DNA from: Anisus vortex
Lineage: Eukaryota; Mollusca; Gastropoda; Planorbidae
Length of the DNA stretch: 64,000 nt
NCBI GenBank assembly: GCA_949126835.1
Contig: CASBPS010000116.1
Location: 1,054,001 to 1,118,000, forward strand
Direction: 5' to 3'
This document shows positions 34,735 to 47,726 of the stretch, piece by piece. The position numbers were made by a program, and so were the translations under genes. The notes beneath the pieces are model-generated. The model saw only the letters and a program-made list of their open reading frames with translations. It made no database searches and was not told the origin of the DNA. Every line of letters begins with the position of its first letter. Positions within the stretch are counted from its first letter, which is position 1.

Positions 34735-35050
34735 GCTCTCCACTAACTCAAGCTTGCTCACCACTTCCCATACCATTCCCCCTGACAGGATTACGCCGTT
34801 AAGAGTCAGATTAAATGTAACATATAATTTCCACACATAGCTATGTGTACGTTTTTATTGACAAATCTCAAGATGCATTGTGAATCTAAAAAATGTCTAA
34901 ACTACCTTATAAAGGCTTGAGTTGTTTCATATATATGTTAAATTGTTCTAAACTACCTTATAAAGGCTTCAGTTGTTTCTTATGTTAAATTGTTCTAAAC
35001 TACCTTATAAAGGCTTCAGTTGTTTCTTATGTTAAATTGTTTTAAACTAT
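34735..35050 (+). repeat. Family R copy B (second part) and 47-bp tandem repeat
   Basis: 34740-34895 resumes family R (ACGCCGTTAAGAGTCAG, CAAATCTCAAGATGC). From about 34896 a 47-bp unit (TTCTAAACTACCTTATAAAG..CAGTTGTTTCTTATG) is present about three times up to the SINE. Confidence 0.75.
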
Positions 35051-35262
35051 GGGGCACGGTAGCCGAGTGGCGGCGCGTTCGACTGGCGAGCCTGAAGGTC
35101 CCGGTTCAAATCCTGGTGCACGCTATAATTTTTTCCCGGGTCTGGAGGGTGTCCCTGAGTCCACCCAGCTTTGATGGGTACCTGACCTTAGTTAGTAAAG
35201 GCGGCTGTGCATAGTGCTTGCCACACAATCACCTAGTATGCCGTGGCCGCAGAAACTGGTAT
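35051..35262 (+). mobile_element. SINE S1, most complete copy
   Basis: tRNA-like head GGGGCACGGTAGCCGAGTGG with A box TAGCCGAGTGG and B box GGTTCAAATCC (35103-35113), then the S1 body ending GCCGTGGCCGCAGAAACTGG. The best reference copy in the window for the promoter. It is not a functional tRNA gene: no acceptor stem closes. Confidence 0.88.
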
Positions 35263-35316
35263 TATAATGCCCACATTTGAAACGTATCTAGAGGCTACTT
35301 AGACTTGATCAGATAC

Positions 35317-35760
35317 GATCTTATTTGTCTTTTGAGTCAGCAAAGAAACTTTCTGCTACATTTGTACTCTCGCGCCTCGACTACTGTAATGATCTGCTAA
35401 TCGGGACATATAAAGATAAGGTCACCAAATTACAGTGTACTCAAAACAGTTTCGCCCTCCAGGCCGTGCGTAAGTCAAGGCGTGATTCGGTGACAGTTCT
35501 CACGCGTCGGCTCCATTGACTCCCTGTGAAAGCTAGAATTGAATATAAAGTGGCGACACCTTGCCATCAGTGCCTTTATAACAACAAGATGGCGTCCTAT
35601 CCCAAGGAACTAATTTAAACCATATGTTCCGCAAAGAGCACTTCGATCTGCCGACTCCTCGCTTCTAGAAGTTCCCCGTTTCTCGCTGACGACCATTGGC
35701 CACAGATCCTACTCAATATCCCATTCAACTCACGCTAACAAGCTTTATTGTTACTTTCAA
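35317..35760 (+). pseudogene. CR1-like reverse transcriptase C-terminal fragment
   Basis: SFESAKKLSATFVLSRLDYC, NDLLIGTYKDKVTKLQ, RDSVTVLTRRLH, a TGA for Trp, LPVKARIEYKVA; then frame loss through IPFNSR-like residues. Same block order (LSRLDYCN...LHWLPV..RIE.K) as the LINE at 20 kb but clearly a different, older copy. Confidence 0.75.
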
Positions 35761-35769
35761 AAAGTTAAA

Positions 35770-36600
35770 AACACATTATTTCTTGTTTTCTTTAGTTGAT
35801 GGATCCCATAGCCTACTCATACAGATGATGCATTTATTATTCTAGTATAGGTCTAACTAATTTAAGATAAATTAATGTGAGGAAATTTTGATTTCTAGGT
35901 TATCCATTCTTTTCTCCTTAAATGTCTTTATGCCTTAATTATAAAGGCAGTCCATAAATTACTGCATATAAGAAGTCTCAATGTTAATGGTTAAAGAAGT
36001 CAATGCGAACTATTGAAAACAAGCTAGTAGCTTAAAAGGTGTGTATAATATATTTCTACATTAGTAATAAATTAATTACTAGTTTGTACATTTTATGTAT
36101 TCTTGTCAATATAAGTATTGATATAAGCTTGTACAATTTTGTTTTAATTGGAGTGTGAGTTGTGAAGTAAAATAAATTATTAACACATAATATTGGCATA
36201 CAACATAAAAAGCCTATTATCTCCCTTGCTTAGATTTTAAAGTTACTACAGATGTCCATAATTTTAACTTTTAGCCTAAGTAGCTGGAAATGTAAAATGG
36301 CTTTATTTTTTTTAACCAACTAGAATATAATAAGCCATTAGATAAGCCTATTTAGTTCCTGTTATCAAATATTTAGAAATCAGTATACTTGTTGAAATAA
36401 CTCTAAATCACAATAGGGTCAATAATAACATTTTGCAACAAAATATTTAAAAACTTTTAGTTTAAACTCGATTTACTGCTCATGTATAATATTTTAAATA
36501 TCCCCATGCAAACGCAGTATAAAATTAGGCTTGTTTTAAACATAATTTGACTTCTGCTAGAATAAATAAATACTAATTTCTCTCTGGAGGTCAGTTTTAA
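35770..36600 (-). repeat. Family R core, reversed copy
   Basis: Reverse-complement anchors: AGCTAGTAGCTTAAAAGGTG, TATTATCTCCCTTGCTTAG, CTTTTAGTTTAAACTC and AGAATAAATAAATACTAA, plus AGGTCAGTTTTAA. Collinear with 50040-51430. Confidence 0.65.
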
Positions 36601-37590
36601 TTTTCTCTATTATTCTAATTGTTTACTCCAACTGCATATCGGATTAACTCATGTTAATGTTTTCTTAAGAAATACTATAGAACGTCCAACCATTGTCAAA
36701 CCACGTCTAGCTTGTTATCTCTACACACTTTCGTTAAAATCTCTGTCGCCTTCTATATAGAACAGCTTGACTCAGACACTGATAGATTCTGTGACAAAAA
36801 AATATTCTGTACATATTTTAAAGAACTTTATCTTTAACAAGTGACTGTTTGCCTTACTCACCCATACATCTGTCACTACAATTTATACCCAGAGCTCACC
36901 CAGAGCAGGAACTTTTATGTGGATACATAATAACATGGATACAAGCGCTATGACAATAATTAATTACCGTATTATTATAATCATGTTGCGTTATACTAAA
37001 TGTATATTACTAGAAATGGTTTTTATTGATTTCTTAGTTTATAGTACATTTCTAGAAAAACCTTTAGTATTAATTTACAAATGTTTTCTTTAGATCTCTA
37101 ACAAATTCAGTAGAATCTGTGTAAAATCATGTTACGTTATCATCACTGTTTAGTAATCAAATTTTAGTTTTAGTATTTACATGGTTTTCATTTACTCTCT
37201 TGTCTTTAACTCTCTAAACTATTCAGATTCAATACATTTGTTTCAATAGTGCAAAGTTGTTTTTTCTTTACAACTTTACAATTTTTAGTTCGCTTGACTT
37301 TCAAATGGTGAAAATAAAATAAAGGAACGGTAACTATTATAATTGAGATGGAAACATCAGTTTGGGTTTGTTTTCTCCCTTGTATATTTCTCGGTTCTAA
37401 GAATACGGAGATGGCGGCAGGTTTAAAATTTTACTTGGCAAATCGGAGTAGGTCCATTAAACTCACTACCAGCCGGTCATCTAATGCAAAATTTCATTAA
37501 TTAAAGACGAGATAAATTAGAAGTATATTATATATTTATTTATACAATGGCAATTGAAAAGTTAAATTTATGACAAGTGTCACTTGTAAG
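36601..37590. repeat. Family Q
   Basis: Collinear with 51450-52110 (GAACGTC-AACCATTGT, CAGACACTGA-AGATT, ACACCAATACATCTG-like, GATCTCTA). A LINE-tail stub at 36935-36995 (ACATGGATACAAGCGCTATG then ATTATTATAAT). No coding capacity. Confidence 0.55.
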
Positions 37591-37757
37591 CAGAGCCTGT
37601 ACAAGCTTATGTAGCGCCCCAAGGCAAAAAGTTTCAGCGCCTCCCCCTTGCATACTGTAGCTGCTTGTTTAGTGCTATATTTGCTATATTTAGACGACAT
37701 TTGCCGCCCCCCCCCCCCTTGCATAGGCCCTATTCTGATATCCCCTAGTTGAGGGCA
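37591..37757. mobile_element. Small hAT-like MITE with C-run
   Basis: Begins CAGAGCCTGTACAAG, with GTAGCGCCCC, CAGCGCCTCCCCC and a C-run at 37703-37718. It interrupts family Q between CTTGTAAG and TTTGTAAT (6 of 8 positions match, hAT length). The reverse complement of 49885-49996 is closely similar. Confidence 0.5.
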
Positions 37758-37960
37758 TTTGTAATTTATCTAATGTAAGTCTATGGTTACGTGCACTTGT
37801 AAGTTTAAATTGTTACGTGCACGTTTATTTTTAAATGTTACAGTCCAGGACTTTTAGCACTCGACACTCATCAGTTTTCAAAAATTAAATAGAAGTTTAT
37901 TCTGGATGAAATAGTAGTTTACAACTTAGTCTATACAGGACATTCAAAATCAATCCACTC
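37758..37960. other. Short AT-rich spacer
   Basis: 37800-37835 has a doubled TTACGTGCAC word; otherwise family Q residue. Nothing coding. Confidence 0.4.
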
Positions 37961-39900
37961 TATCAACCCTCTCGCCACAAGCCGAAAATGGAACTGTGCA
38001 AACAAAAAGCACTGCGTTACTGGTTGTTCGGCAAGTAAGAAAAGATGTAAGTGAATACATTTTATTTCATTTCCACTTGCTACATAACAAAAATATATTA
38101 CAATGTTCAGATTTACATAACTATAATAACACTTTCGTATTTAATATGGCTGGAAGAAAAGCATATCAGTACTCTTTCTTCCCGATTGGCACCTGACATG
38201 TAATGGGTTATCTGGACAAACCAGGAAAACTAGTAACTTAATATCATTTAAAATACTATGCTAATCGAATTGCAGAATATGTTTTGTTGAATGATAGCAG
38301 ATAATTAGTAGCACGCCGCATTCAATCGGTAATAAATACCGTAAACCTGTAACTTAACATCATTTAAAACATCATTTAAAACATCATTTAAAACATTTAA
38401 AACATTATTTAAAACAAGATGCTAATCGAATTGGAAGACTAGACTCAAAACCGGACGCAATCATCTTCAGTAAAAAAGGAGCGTATGTAACTTATAAATT
38501 TCTCTTGTAAGCGAACATCGAGTTAGAGTTGTCTTGATTGAGTTTGTTAATAATTTGAATATGCATTTTGACATTAAAAACTGTATACTTATTCAAGATC
38601 AAAAAATTAAACTACATAGTTTATTTACGTATAGTCATCCACAGTAGTATATGTTTTGTTGAATGAAAGCAGATATTTAGCAGCACTTCGCATTTTATTG
38701 GTAATACAAAAAATACCGTCCTTCCCCCTTCAGATATAAGTCTAAATTTAGTTCTAGTTTTTATGTTTTTCTCTCATTACAATAACTCACTAGACATGTT
38801 GGTCAATAGTGGAAAAGTCGATTTCTTTATTAGTCGTCTTATCTCGTTATCTTATCTTATATCTTATAAGATATATAGTTAAACATTACTGCTAAATGAA
38901 TTTAAAACATATATTAATATCAACATCTTAATTTTTAATCAGTAAATTTGCCGTCACAAAAAACCTCAACAACCCCGCCCCTTCCTTTTTTTCTAAGAGT
39001 CTAATACACAAGTCTTCAATTCATTCTACTTAAATATAACACAAGTGCTGCTAAATATGTTCTATTAAACAACAGTACATATTATACTAACAAGAAATAT
39101 GAATAGTACTTTCTTGAAGAATCAGTACACGAGACAATACAAATTTAAAAAATCTATCTGGATCGGTTCGGCAGTGACCGAAGTTTAATGACTCGTTTAT
39201 TATCACCCTTTCAGAATGGTTTTTATTAGTTTAAATAAAATGTTTCAAAATTATTTCATGAAACAAACTTTAATATTAATATTGACTTAATAGAAAACAA
39301 AACATTTTTTTACATATCATTGTACACTGTAACTTATGTATAACTGGGATTATACTATTTATACTAATAGCACTGTGATGAGACAAATTGATGTGTAATT
39401 TATAAATTACACATAGCAATTATGTAAAATCATTCCAGTTTTCGTTACAAATTAATGCGTCCTTGTTACAAAACAAAGAATTTTTAAAAAACATAGATGG
39501 CACTAAATAATAATCTATATTAGGAATACTTATATTAGTTGACTTTCTAGAGAAAAAGTTATTCCTATACCGGCGAAGCTACGACGATATAGAGGATTGA
39601 TTACATATTTAAAGTAGTTTGTGCCAGATATATTGGTTTTCCATTATGTGATTCACTGAATAAAATTCTAATTTAGAAATATAAAACTACAACAATAAAT
39701 TACAAGGCCTAGAAAAACATAAGGACAAAAACACTTATATTATTCCTTATGTGAGAAAAAATGCTTCTTAGTACGGGCATGAAATGGGTTACCTGAACAA
39801 ACTGGGAAATACAGTAACCTTACATCTTTTCCAACATTGATCCTTAGGGGAGCTATCATATCCTACCGAGCTTTAGATATAAGGGTTATTGGATATGATT
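37961..39900 (+). repeat. Family R, upstream unit of a head-to-tail pair
   Basis: LINE-like relic (38005-38240: GTAAGAAAAGATGTAAG, CTTTCTTCCCGATTGGCACC, CATGTAATGGGTTATCTGG), AGTAATACAAAAAATACCG, CTAGACATGTTGGTCAATAG, CACAAGTGCTGCTAAATATG (39045), AACAGTACATATTATACTAA, GCAGTGACCGAAGTTTAAT, ATACCGGCGAAGCTACG (39568). Same order as 40930-42960. Confidence 0.75.
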
Positions 39901-41817
39901 GAAAAGATTCTTTTTTTTAACATGGGTGGGGGAGGGGCGATAGAGAAGATCCAGACAATTTACAGGGTGCATTTGAAAGTAAAAACTGACTTACAGAAAG
40001 AACTTTGCATTTTAAAAACATTACATTGGTATATTCTAGCATCAAGTAAAAAAATGTTTTAACAAGCTTAAATGTGTACAGTATTGCTATGGACATACTT
40101 TGAGATAGTATAAATGCTTAGTAAACCAAGTTGGTACGAATAATTTTTTTTGCGAAATTGTATTTTTTTTTCCTCAAGGGATTTACAGTCCTTTCAACAA
40201 ACATACTAAATTGTATATATTAAATACAAAGGACTGCATTGACTTAGTTAAAGGTATATATAATCGTTTGTTACACACAAAAAAGCCTTAATACATTTCA
40301 AGCGACTTACTTCTAAATTTAGACATCTACAGTCAATTCAAAATATAATCAAGGCAGATAATTGGCCTCTTTTATGTCGTATGGTTTAATTAATTGTTAC
40401 TGATTCTTATTACTACACAATTTGTATTCACATTAATACAAAAAATGCAAAAGTTTATATTAATACTAATTTTAAGAAAAATGCATAAAACAGACAAACG
40501 AATAATAAATCTGTTTACATTGTAAATGAAATGTTCATAACATCTAATTAGCTACACGAATGTTTTTATTAGTACGCATTTACTTCTTTTAATAGTGTCT
40601 TTCATTTCTTATATAATTATTTTTTGAATTGCCTTATTTTAAAGGCTTTATTTCTTTAGAAAAAAGTATGCATTGGCTCATTGGCTATAGGAAATACCTT
40701 CCTAACCACATCTCACCCCAATAACTGCCCTCCATTAACGTTTGCTCACCGCCTCCCTTCCCCCTTCCCCTGCCAGCATTACGCCGTTAAGAGTCAGATT
40801 AAATATAAAATGAAATTCCCACATATAGCTGTGTGTACGTTGTTATTAACAAATCTCAAGATGCATTGTGAACATAAAAGTTAATAGTGTACCAATATTT
40901 CCGGTCCTAATCGTTCATTTACTGACAAACCATGTATGTGTACTGCGTTACTTGTTGTTCGGCTAGTAAGAAAAGATGTAAGGCAATATATTTTATTTCA
41001 TTTCCACTTGCTACATTAGAACAATATATTACAATGCTCAGATTAACATAGCTATAATAACACTTTCGTATCCAATACGTCAGAAAAAGAAGCATATTGG
41101 TAGTTCTGTACTCTTTCTTCCCGATTGGCACGTGGCATGTATTTGGTTATCTGAACAAACCAAGAAAACTAGTAACCTAAAATCATTTAAAACATTATGC
41201 TAATCGATTTGCAAAACTAGATTTAAACCAAGGATAAGCGTAGGACGCAATTAACTTATGTAAAGAAGAAGCGTAGGTATGTAACTTTAAAAAATCTCTT
41301 GTAAGGAAACACCGAGTCAGTGTATTGCCGATTGTATTTGTTATTAAATTGAATATGCATTTTGACAATGCTATCATAAACTTAAACTACATAGTTTATT
41401 TACATATAGTTATCCACAGTAGTATTTTGTTTGTTGTATGATAGCAGATATTTAGCAGCACGCCGCGTTTTATCCAGTAATAAATACCGCCCCTCCCCCT
41501 TTCTTATTACGTTATATAAATCTAAATATAGTAACATTTCTAGTTTTTATGTTTTTCTCTCATCACAATAACCCACTGGACATGTTGGTCAATAGCGGAA
41601 CAGTCAATTTCTTTATTTGTTGACTTACCGAGTTAAACATTACGGTAAAATGAATTTAAAACATATAATAATATGTACATTTTAATTATTAATTAATAAA
41701 TGGGAACTAATTCATTAAAGTACGTTATCGCCGCATACGTTTACTTCAACGCCCCCTCCCCTTTGCCGTCCCAAGAAACCCCACACATTCCCATACCTCA
41801 TTACCTCCCTTGTTTAC
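39901..41817 (+). repeat. Family R, copy C (least interrupted core)
   Basis: Complete order from GGGGAGGGGCGATAGAGAAG (39928), GAACTTTGCATTTT, AACAAGCTTAAATGTGTAC, TCAACAAACATACTAAATTG, ATAATCAAGGCAGATAATTG, TTTATTAGTACGCATTTAC and CCGTTAAGAGTCAG to the LINE-like relic (40935-41190) and TTGCCGTCCCAAGAAACC. Best reference for the family in this window. No frame longer than about 70 codons is meaningful. Confidence 0.8.
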
Positions 41818-42207
41818 AATATTTAAACTATTTCAATATTTAGACTATTTCAATATTTAGACTGTTTCAATATTTAAACTATTTCAATATTTAGACTATT
41901 TCAATATTTAGACTATTTCAATATTTAGACTATTTCAATATTTAAACTGTTTCAATATTTAGACTATTTAAATATAGACTATTTCAATATTTAGACTATT
42001 TCAATATTTAGACTGTTTTAATATTTAGACTGTTTCAATATTTAGACTATTTCAATATTTAGACTGTTTCAATATTTAGACTGTTTCAATATTTAAACTA
42101 TTTGAATATTTAGACTGTTTCAATATTTAGAATGTTTCAATATATAAACTATTTCAATATTTAGACTGTTTCAATATTTAAACTATTTCAATATTTAAAC
42201 TGTTTCA
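41818..42207 (+). repeat. 17-bp minisatellite, array 1
   Basis: About 23 copies of ACTATTTCAATATTTAG and variants (ACTG.., ..TTTAA), one copy shortened (AAATATAGACTATT). It lies inside family R copy C, starting after CCTCCCTTG. The same monomer forms array 2 at the right edge. Confidence 0.95.
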
Positions 42208-44127
42208 GAGAGAGGCAAAGTTCTTATATTAATTATTCTGGGTGATTAGATTATGGATGAAATGTTACGTAGAACACAAGTGCTGCTAAATATCCACTAT
42301 TAAACAACAGTACATATTATACTAATAAAAAATATGAATGGTACTGACTTGAAGTGGTCGAGGCACAAGCCAGTATAAATACATCTATTTGGTTCAGTTC
42401 AGCAGTGACCGAAGTTTGATACGCTCGTTAATTATCACCGTTTGAAAATGGTTTGCAATTAATTTAAAAAAACTATTTTTAAAATTACCTAATAAAACAC
42501 ACTTTAATATAATTACGCACTTAAAAGAAAACAGTATTTTTTTTTACATATCTGTGTACACCGGAACGTGTGTATATAGAAAAATATTATTTAGAGTAAT
42601 AGCTTTGTGCTTAGACAGATGAATGTGTAGATCTAATAATTATTTGTTCAATTACACGGAGCAAATATTTAAGATCATTCTATTTTTCTTAACAAATTAA
42701 TAAATTCAAACTTCCAGACAATCAAATAGTTATTAAACAAAAAACATGATTCGACAATTTCGATTATAAAAAAAATCCAATAAAGAAATATTTATATTAT
42801 TTGTTCTAGAAGACTTTTTTTTATAGAAAAAGTAATTCCTATACCGGCGAAGCTATGGTGATATAGAGGGTTGATTTCATATGTATGTGCCATGTTTATT
42901 GGCTGTCCATTGTGTGATTCACTGACAACATATAGTTGTAAAAATTTCCGTTATCGGCTGCATCGCTAAATACAAAAACTAATAACTTTAGTTAACAAGT
43001 ACTAAGAAATGCATTCAATATGATATATTTTAGAAAGCTTTGCTTTAAGAATGACAAGGACTACAATAGTGTATTAATACATACATGTGTACGCTAGTCA
43101 TCAAAAGGTGTTAGTTTAAATAGATTTTATTATGAGTCTTTTATTTGGTGCAAGACTTTTAAAAAACAAAATCGTATAAAAGTTAAAACTGATATAGAAT
43201 ATTTAACTGATCTACATCCGTCTGATCTTCTCAGGAAAGTGAGCTATAAAAATCATTTAAAATTATTTTATTATCTAATATATAATGAGAAATAAACAAT
43301 TCCTAAAACACATTTTAGCATTAAAAATGTGACATCATTTTTCTATATTGTGGCAAAAGTAAATATCCATTAATAATATTGTTTGACATTAATTTGAATG
43401 AAAGAGAAAGTTAAAAATGATGTACAGTGTGAACTTTTCATCTAACAAAAAATAGTATATCTTAGCATCAAGTTAAATTAATTTTCAACAAGCCTAAATT
43501 TACACACCGTTGCCATGAGATTTTACATGCCTAGTAAACAATGTTGGAACAAATGAAATATGCGAAATTTTATAATTACTCGTTTTTCGATTTATAATCC
43601 TTTGCAGACACACTAACACATTTTATATATTAGATAAATGAGCTACTAATGCCTAGCTAATGGATTATAAAATAGTTACCAAGAATATATCCATCATACA
43701 TGTCCTCCTTCTTGGATCTATAACAATATTATACATCTTGAGTGTCTTTTTGAAATCAAATCAAGGGAGGTAATAAACCTTGTTAATATTATAGCGACAA
43801 AGTATATGTTAAATACTTTTTTTTTAAGTTTATATTTTGCATCAAAATTGTTGAAAAATCATTTAAACTTATATCAAAACTTCTAAAGATACATAAATTA
43901 TGCAAACATTTGATTAATGTTTTTATATTAAAAATGTATTTGTCCATACACCTTTATAGCTACTAGCTTGTTTTCATTTCTACGTTATTACTTCATTGAA
44001 TAGTACAGTATCTATATTTTATATTACAACTTTTGAACGGCCTTAAAAAGGCTTGAATTGTTTCATATGTAAAATTGTTACATTTTTGTTTTAAAACAAA
44101 CGAAAATGTATTTGTTATAGATAATTT
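42208..44127 (+). repeat. Family R, third collinear unit (diverged)
   Basis: CACAAGTGCTGCTAAATATC (42273), ATACCGGCGAAGCTATGG (42840), then a diverged core (43380-44070: GTGAACTTTTCATC, AACAAGCCTAAATT, TCAAGGGAGGTAATAAACC, AGCTACTAGCTTGTTTTCAT, GAACGGCCTTAAAAAGGC). Order and spacing match copy C, offset by about 3.2-3.5 kb. Confidence 0.7.
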
Positions 44128-44554
44128 GTCTTTCGATCGACGAAATTTATACAATAAAGTTTGAAAAAGTTAAATTTATTATAAGTGCCACTAGTAAGTT
44201 ATCTAATGTATGTCTAGAAACAGTGACGTCTTTCATAAGAATGAAAGGAATGGCGATGGTCTACAATTCCACCAAATCTATTATATGTTTTTTATTTTAA
44301 TCAACCAAAAAACTTTTGTTTAAACTGACTGCATGATTTGTGGACTTTGTCCTCGTCTAACGGAGTCTCCACAGTAAAATAAAGAAACAGACGAAAGAAG
44401 ATTATTATAATAATTTTTGAACAATAAGACTTTAGTCAATATCACTTTTACCTCGCTCACCACTTTCTCCACAGACAACTTTAACTCACACCAAGTGGAG
44501 CCGGAGTAACAACACCTCGTAATTGACATAGAGAAGAAAAACTGTTAAATAAAA
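44128..44554. repeat. Family Q relic
   Basis: 44140-44340 (ATAAGTGCCACTAGTAAG, ACAATTCCACCAAATCTA, AAACTGACTGCATG) matches 21360-21570. Nothing else seen. Confidence 0.5.
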
Positions 44555-44700
44555 CAAACACAATAAGAAGATAACAGAAATACAAGTAATTGCCCTCAAC
44601 ATTAGAATCATTAGAAACAAAGTACATAGTACATCTTGTAAGAAAACATAAGCCAGATGTCCTCTTCTTACAGAAAACCAACATAAATACACTAGACTCA
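44555..44700 (+). pseudogene. LINE endonuclease N-terminal scrap
   Basis: Plus-strand reading ITEIQVIALNIRIIRNKVHS then, after one frame change, LVRKHKPDVLFLQKTNI. This is the start of a LINE endonuclease (LNI.G.RNK and PD.LFLQET), with Glu replaced by Lys. It runs straight into ACTAGACTCAGACACGG, the family R 3' segment, so the middle of the element is missing. Confidence 0.55.
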
Positions 44701-45744
<1,044 letters not shown>

Positions 45745-45774
45745 ATTTACTCTTTGTGTTGAAGATTATTACTG

Positions 45775-46250
45775 ATGCCCAACACGGATTCAGAAAAAAA
45801 TAATAGGTCTTTCGAGTCCCAGCTCATCTTCACAGTTGACGATCTGGCAGCGGTAGTTGACAAGGCTGGCCAAATCGACATCATCCTATTGGATTTTTCC
45901 AAGGTCTTTGATAAGGTCCTTCACCCACGTCTCCTCCTCAAGCTGGATTACTACGGGTAAGAGGTCAGTCCAAAATATGGATTGAAAACTTCCTTTTTGG
46001 CCGCAATCAACGCGTCGTCGTGGAGGGTGAGAGCTCCTGCTTTGGTCGGTCATGTCTAGAGTTCCTAATGGTTCCGTGCATGGGCCCACACTGCTTTTGA
46101 TCTACATCAATGACCTGGGAGACGGTATCCACGCCAAGGTTCGACTTCTTGCAGATGACACTAGCCTGTATTCTCACATCGAGAGTCCAATTGATGCTTT
46201 ATATCTACAGGGCGACCTCAAAAGATTGGAGACCTGGGAAACAAAATGAC
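45775..46250 (+). pseudogene. LINE RT core remnant
   Basis: ESQLIFTVDDLAAVVDKAGQ, IDIILLDFSKVFDKVLHPRL (catalytic Asp), LLKLDYYG then a stop; after a frameshift WIENFLFGRNQRVVVEGE; then MSRVPNGSVHGPTLLLIYIN (VPQGSVLGP with Q to N and L to H) and VRLLADDTSLYSHIES (FADD changed to LADD). At least two frameshifts and a TGA at 46247. Confidence 0.85.
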
Positions 46251-46252
46251 AA

Positions 46253-46981
46253 ATGGTGTTCAACGTTTATAGGTGCAACATACTCTCTATGTCAAGAAAG
46301 AGGACTAGGATCCCCACCAGCTATACCTTGCATGGTCATACTCTTGAGAGAGTATCAGATGCCAAGTACATTGAAGTGATTATCACAGAAAACTTTCACT
46401 GGAGCACACATGTCCAATCTACTGCTGCCAAAGCAAACAGTGCCTGCGCCTTCGTCCATAGGAACCTCAAGAGATGCTCCATCAAGATCCAGACCAATTG
46501 TTATAAGAGTTTAGCTCGTCCCATCCTGCAGTACGCATCGACGGAGTGGGATCCCCATCAACAACACCTGATATCTAAGCTGGAGATGACAGAACGTCGA
46601 GCGGCACGTCGTATCTTACAGGACTACGGACTTAAAACAAGCGCCTCTGCTTTGGTGGCCAAACTCCAACTCGAGCCCCTACAACACCACAGAGCAGTAA
46701 AAAAAGTTCACCACTATTTACAAAATCGTGAACCGCCACATGGAAATGTCCACGCAGCCAGGTCGCATCCAACAGGTGACTCGTTCTACCCAGGGTCATC
46801 AACACTCAAACTGCATGTCCGACACAAACGCACCGACGTCTACAAATATTCTTGTTTTCCGTCAGCCATTAGGCTGTGGGACACCCTGCACTCCATCACT
46901 GTCACTACTGTGCCGGCTTTCAAATCTTCACTGAAGGGCTGGACTAAAAACCTAAAGTGTCACTCTGTCATCTGTTTATAA
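46253..46981 (+). pseudogene. LINE RT thumb and C-terminal domain, open 242 codons
   Basis: Reads TSYTLHGHTLERVSDAKYI, FHWSTHVQSTAAKANSACAF, PILQYASTEWDPHQQHLISK, LEMTERRAARRILQDY and IRLWDTLHSITV, ending at TAA 46979-46981. It is one frame shift away from the RT core (46247-46253). Intact length in this domain suggests the copy is moderately young. Confidence 0.88.
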
Positions 46982-47085
46982 TTGTTGTTTGTGATGTTTT
47001 TTATTTTATGTGTAGTTAAATTGTTGACTCATTCCTCGGTCCTAATGGGTTATCCAGAGTAAAAAAAAGAAGAAGTAGAAGGATA

Positions 47086-47726
47086 CGTTAACAAATACTG
47101 ATGAATTACTAGCAAGTCTAACTTTGAAACTACAATAAATTTTATTGCACGATAAACCAACAAATAACTAATATTATAACTTCAAATGGAGATATTGCAA
47201 CTGCTGGATGCGAAAAATAAACATTTTCTCAGACTATGAGCATTGGCAAAGATTTTTAAAACATTACGCTACATGTATGTAATTCTATTTAGTAAACCTT
47301 TGTCTGTTATTAAACATTAAAACAAAGATCCTGCGAATAGAGAAGTGCCAGGAAGTGAGTTTATTCTATACAAATATCAAAAAGAAATATAGAAAATTAG
47401 TAGCATGACACCAGACACAAACTTTACACTAACTATTGTTAATATCTCATATGTGAGTACTTTCTTATTTTATTTGTCTTTGTTTATAAAAAAATAGTAA
47501 ATTGTTTTTTTCAGCTTGAATTTAAGCCTCATAAAAACGTAAACATAACTTTACTATGTGTGGAGATATCATTTTACATTTTAACTCTACTCCTATCGGC
47601 TTATTCCGGTCAGGTTAAAAAAGTAGACTGTGAGCCAATATATGTTATTTCAGTGTAGTTAGGAACTTTCACACTCTAGGCTCTCTTTTCTTTTCTTACA
47701 GTCTTTATTAATAACGTTATTGTGCA
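47086..47726. repeat. Family T continuation
   Basis: CATTAAAACAAAGATC, CATGACACCAGACACAAA, CTCATAAAAACGTAAACATA and TCTTTTCTTACAGTCTTTA, collinear with 3260-3990. Ends at ATTGTGCA (47719-47726), the target duplication of the hAT-like element. Confidence 0.65.

Larger units (their letters stand above)
45745..47085 (+). mobile_element. Jockey/CR1-like LINE, 5'-truncated
   Basis: Starts within the RT fingers (a decayed QHGFRK, 45778-45800) and ends after a 3' UTR at AAAAAAAGAAGAAG (47062-47077). It interrupts family T, which resumes at about 47260. The clade is uncertain between Jockey and CR1-related groups. Confidence 0.75.

Noticed and set aside
35051..35120. tRNA gene
   Set aside because: A and B boxes are present but the sequence does not close an acceptor stem and leads straight into the SINE body. 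Six other copies share the same layout.
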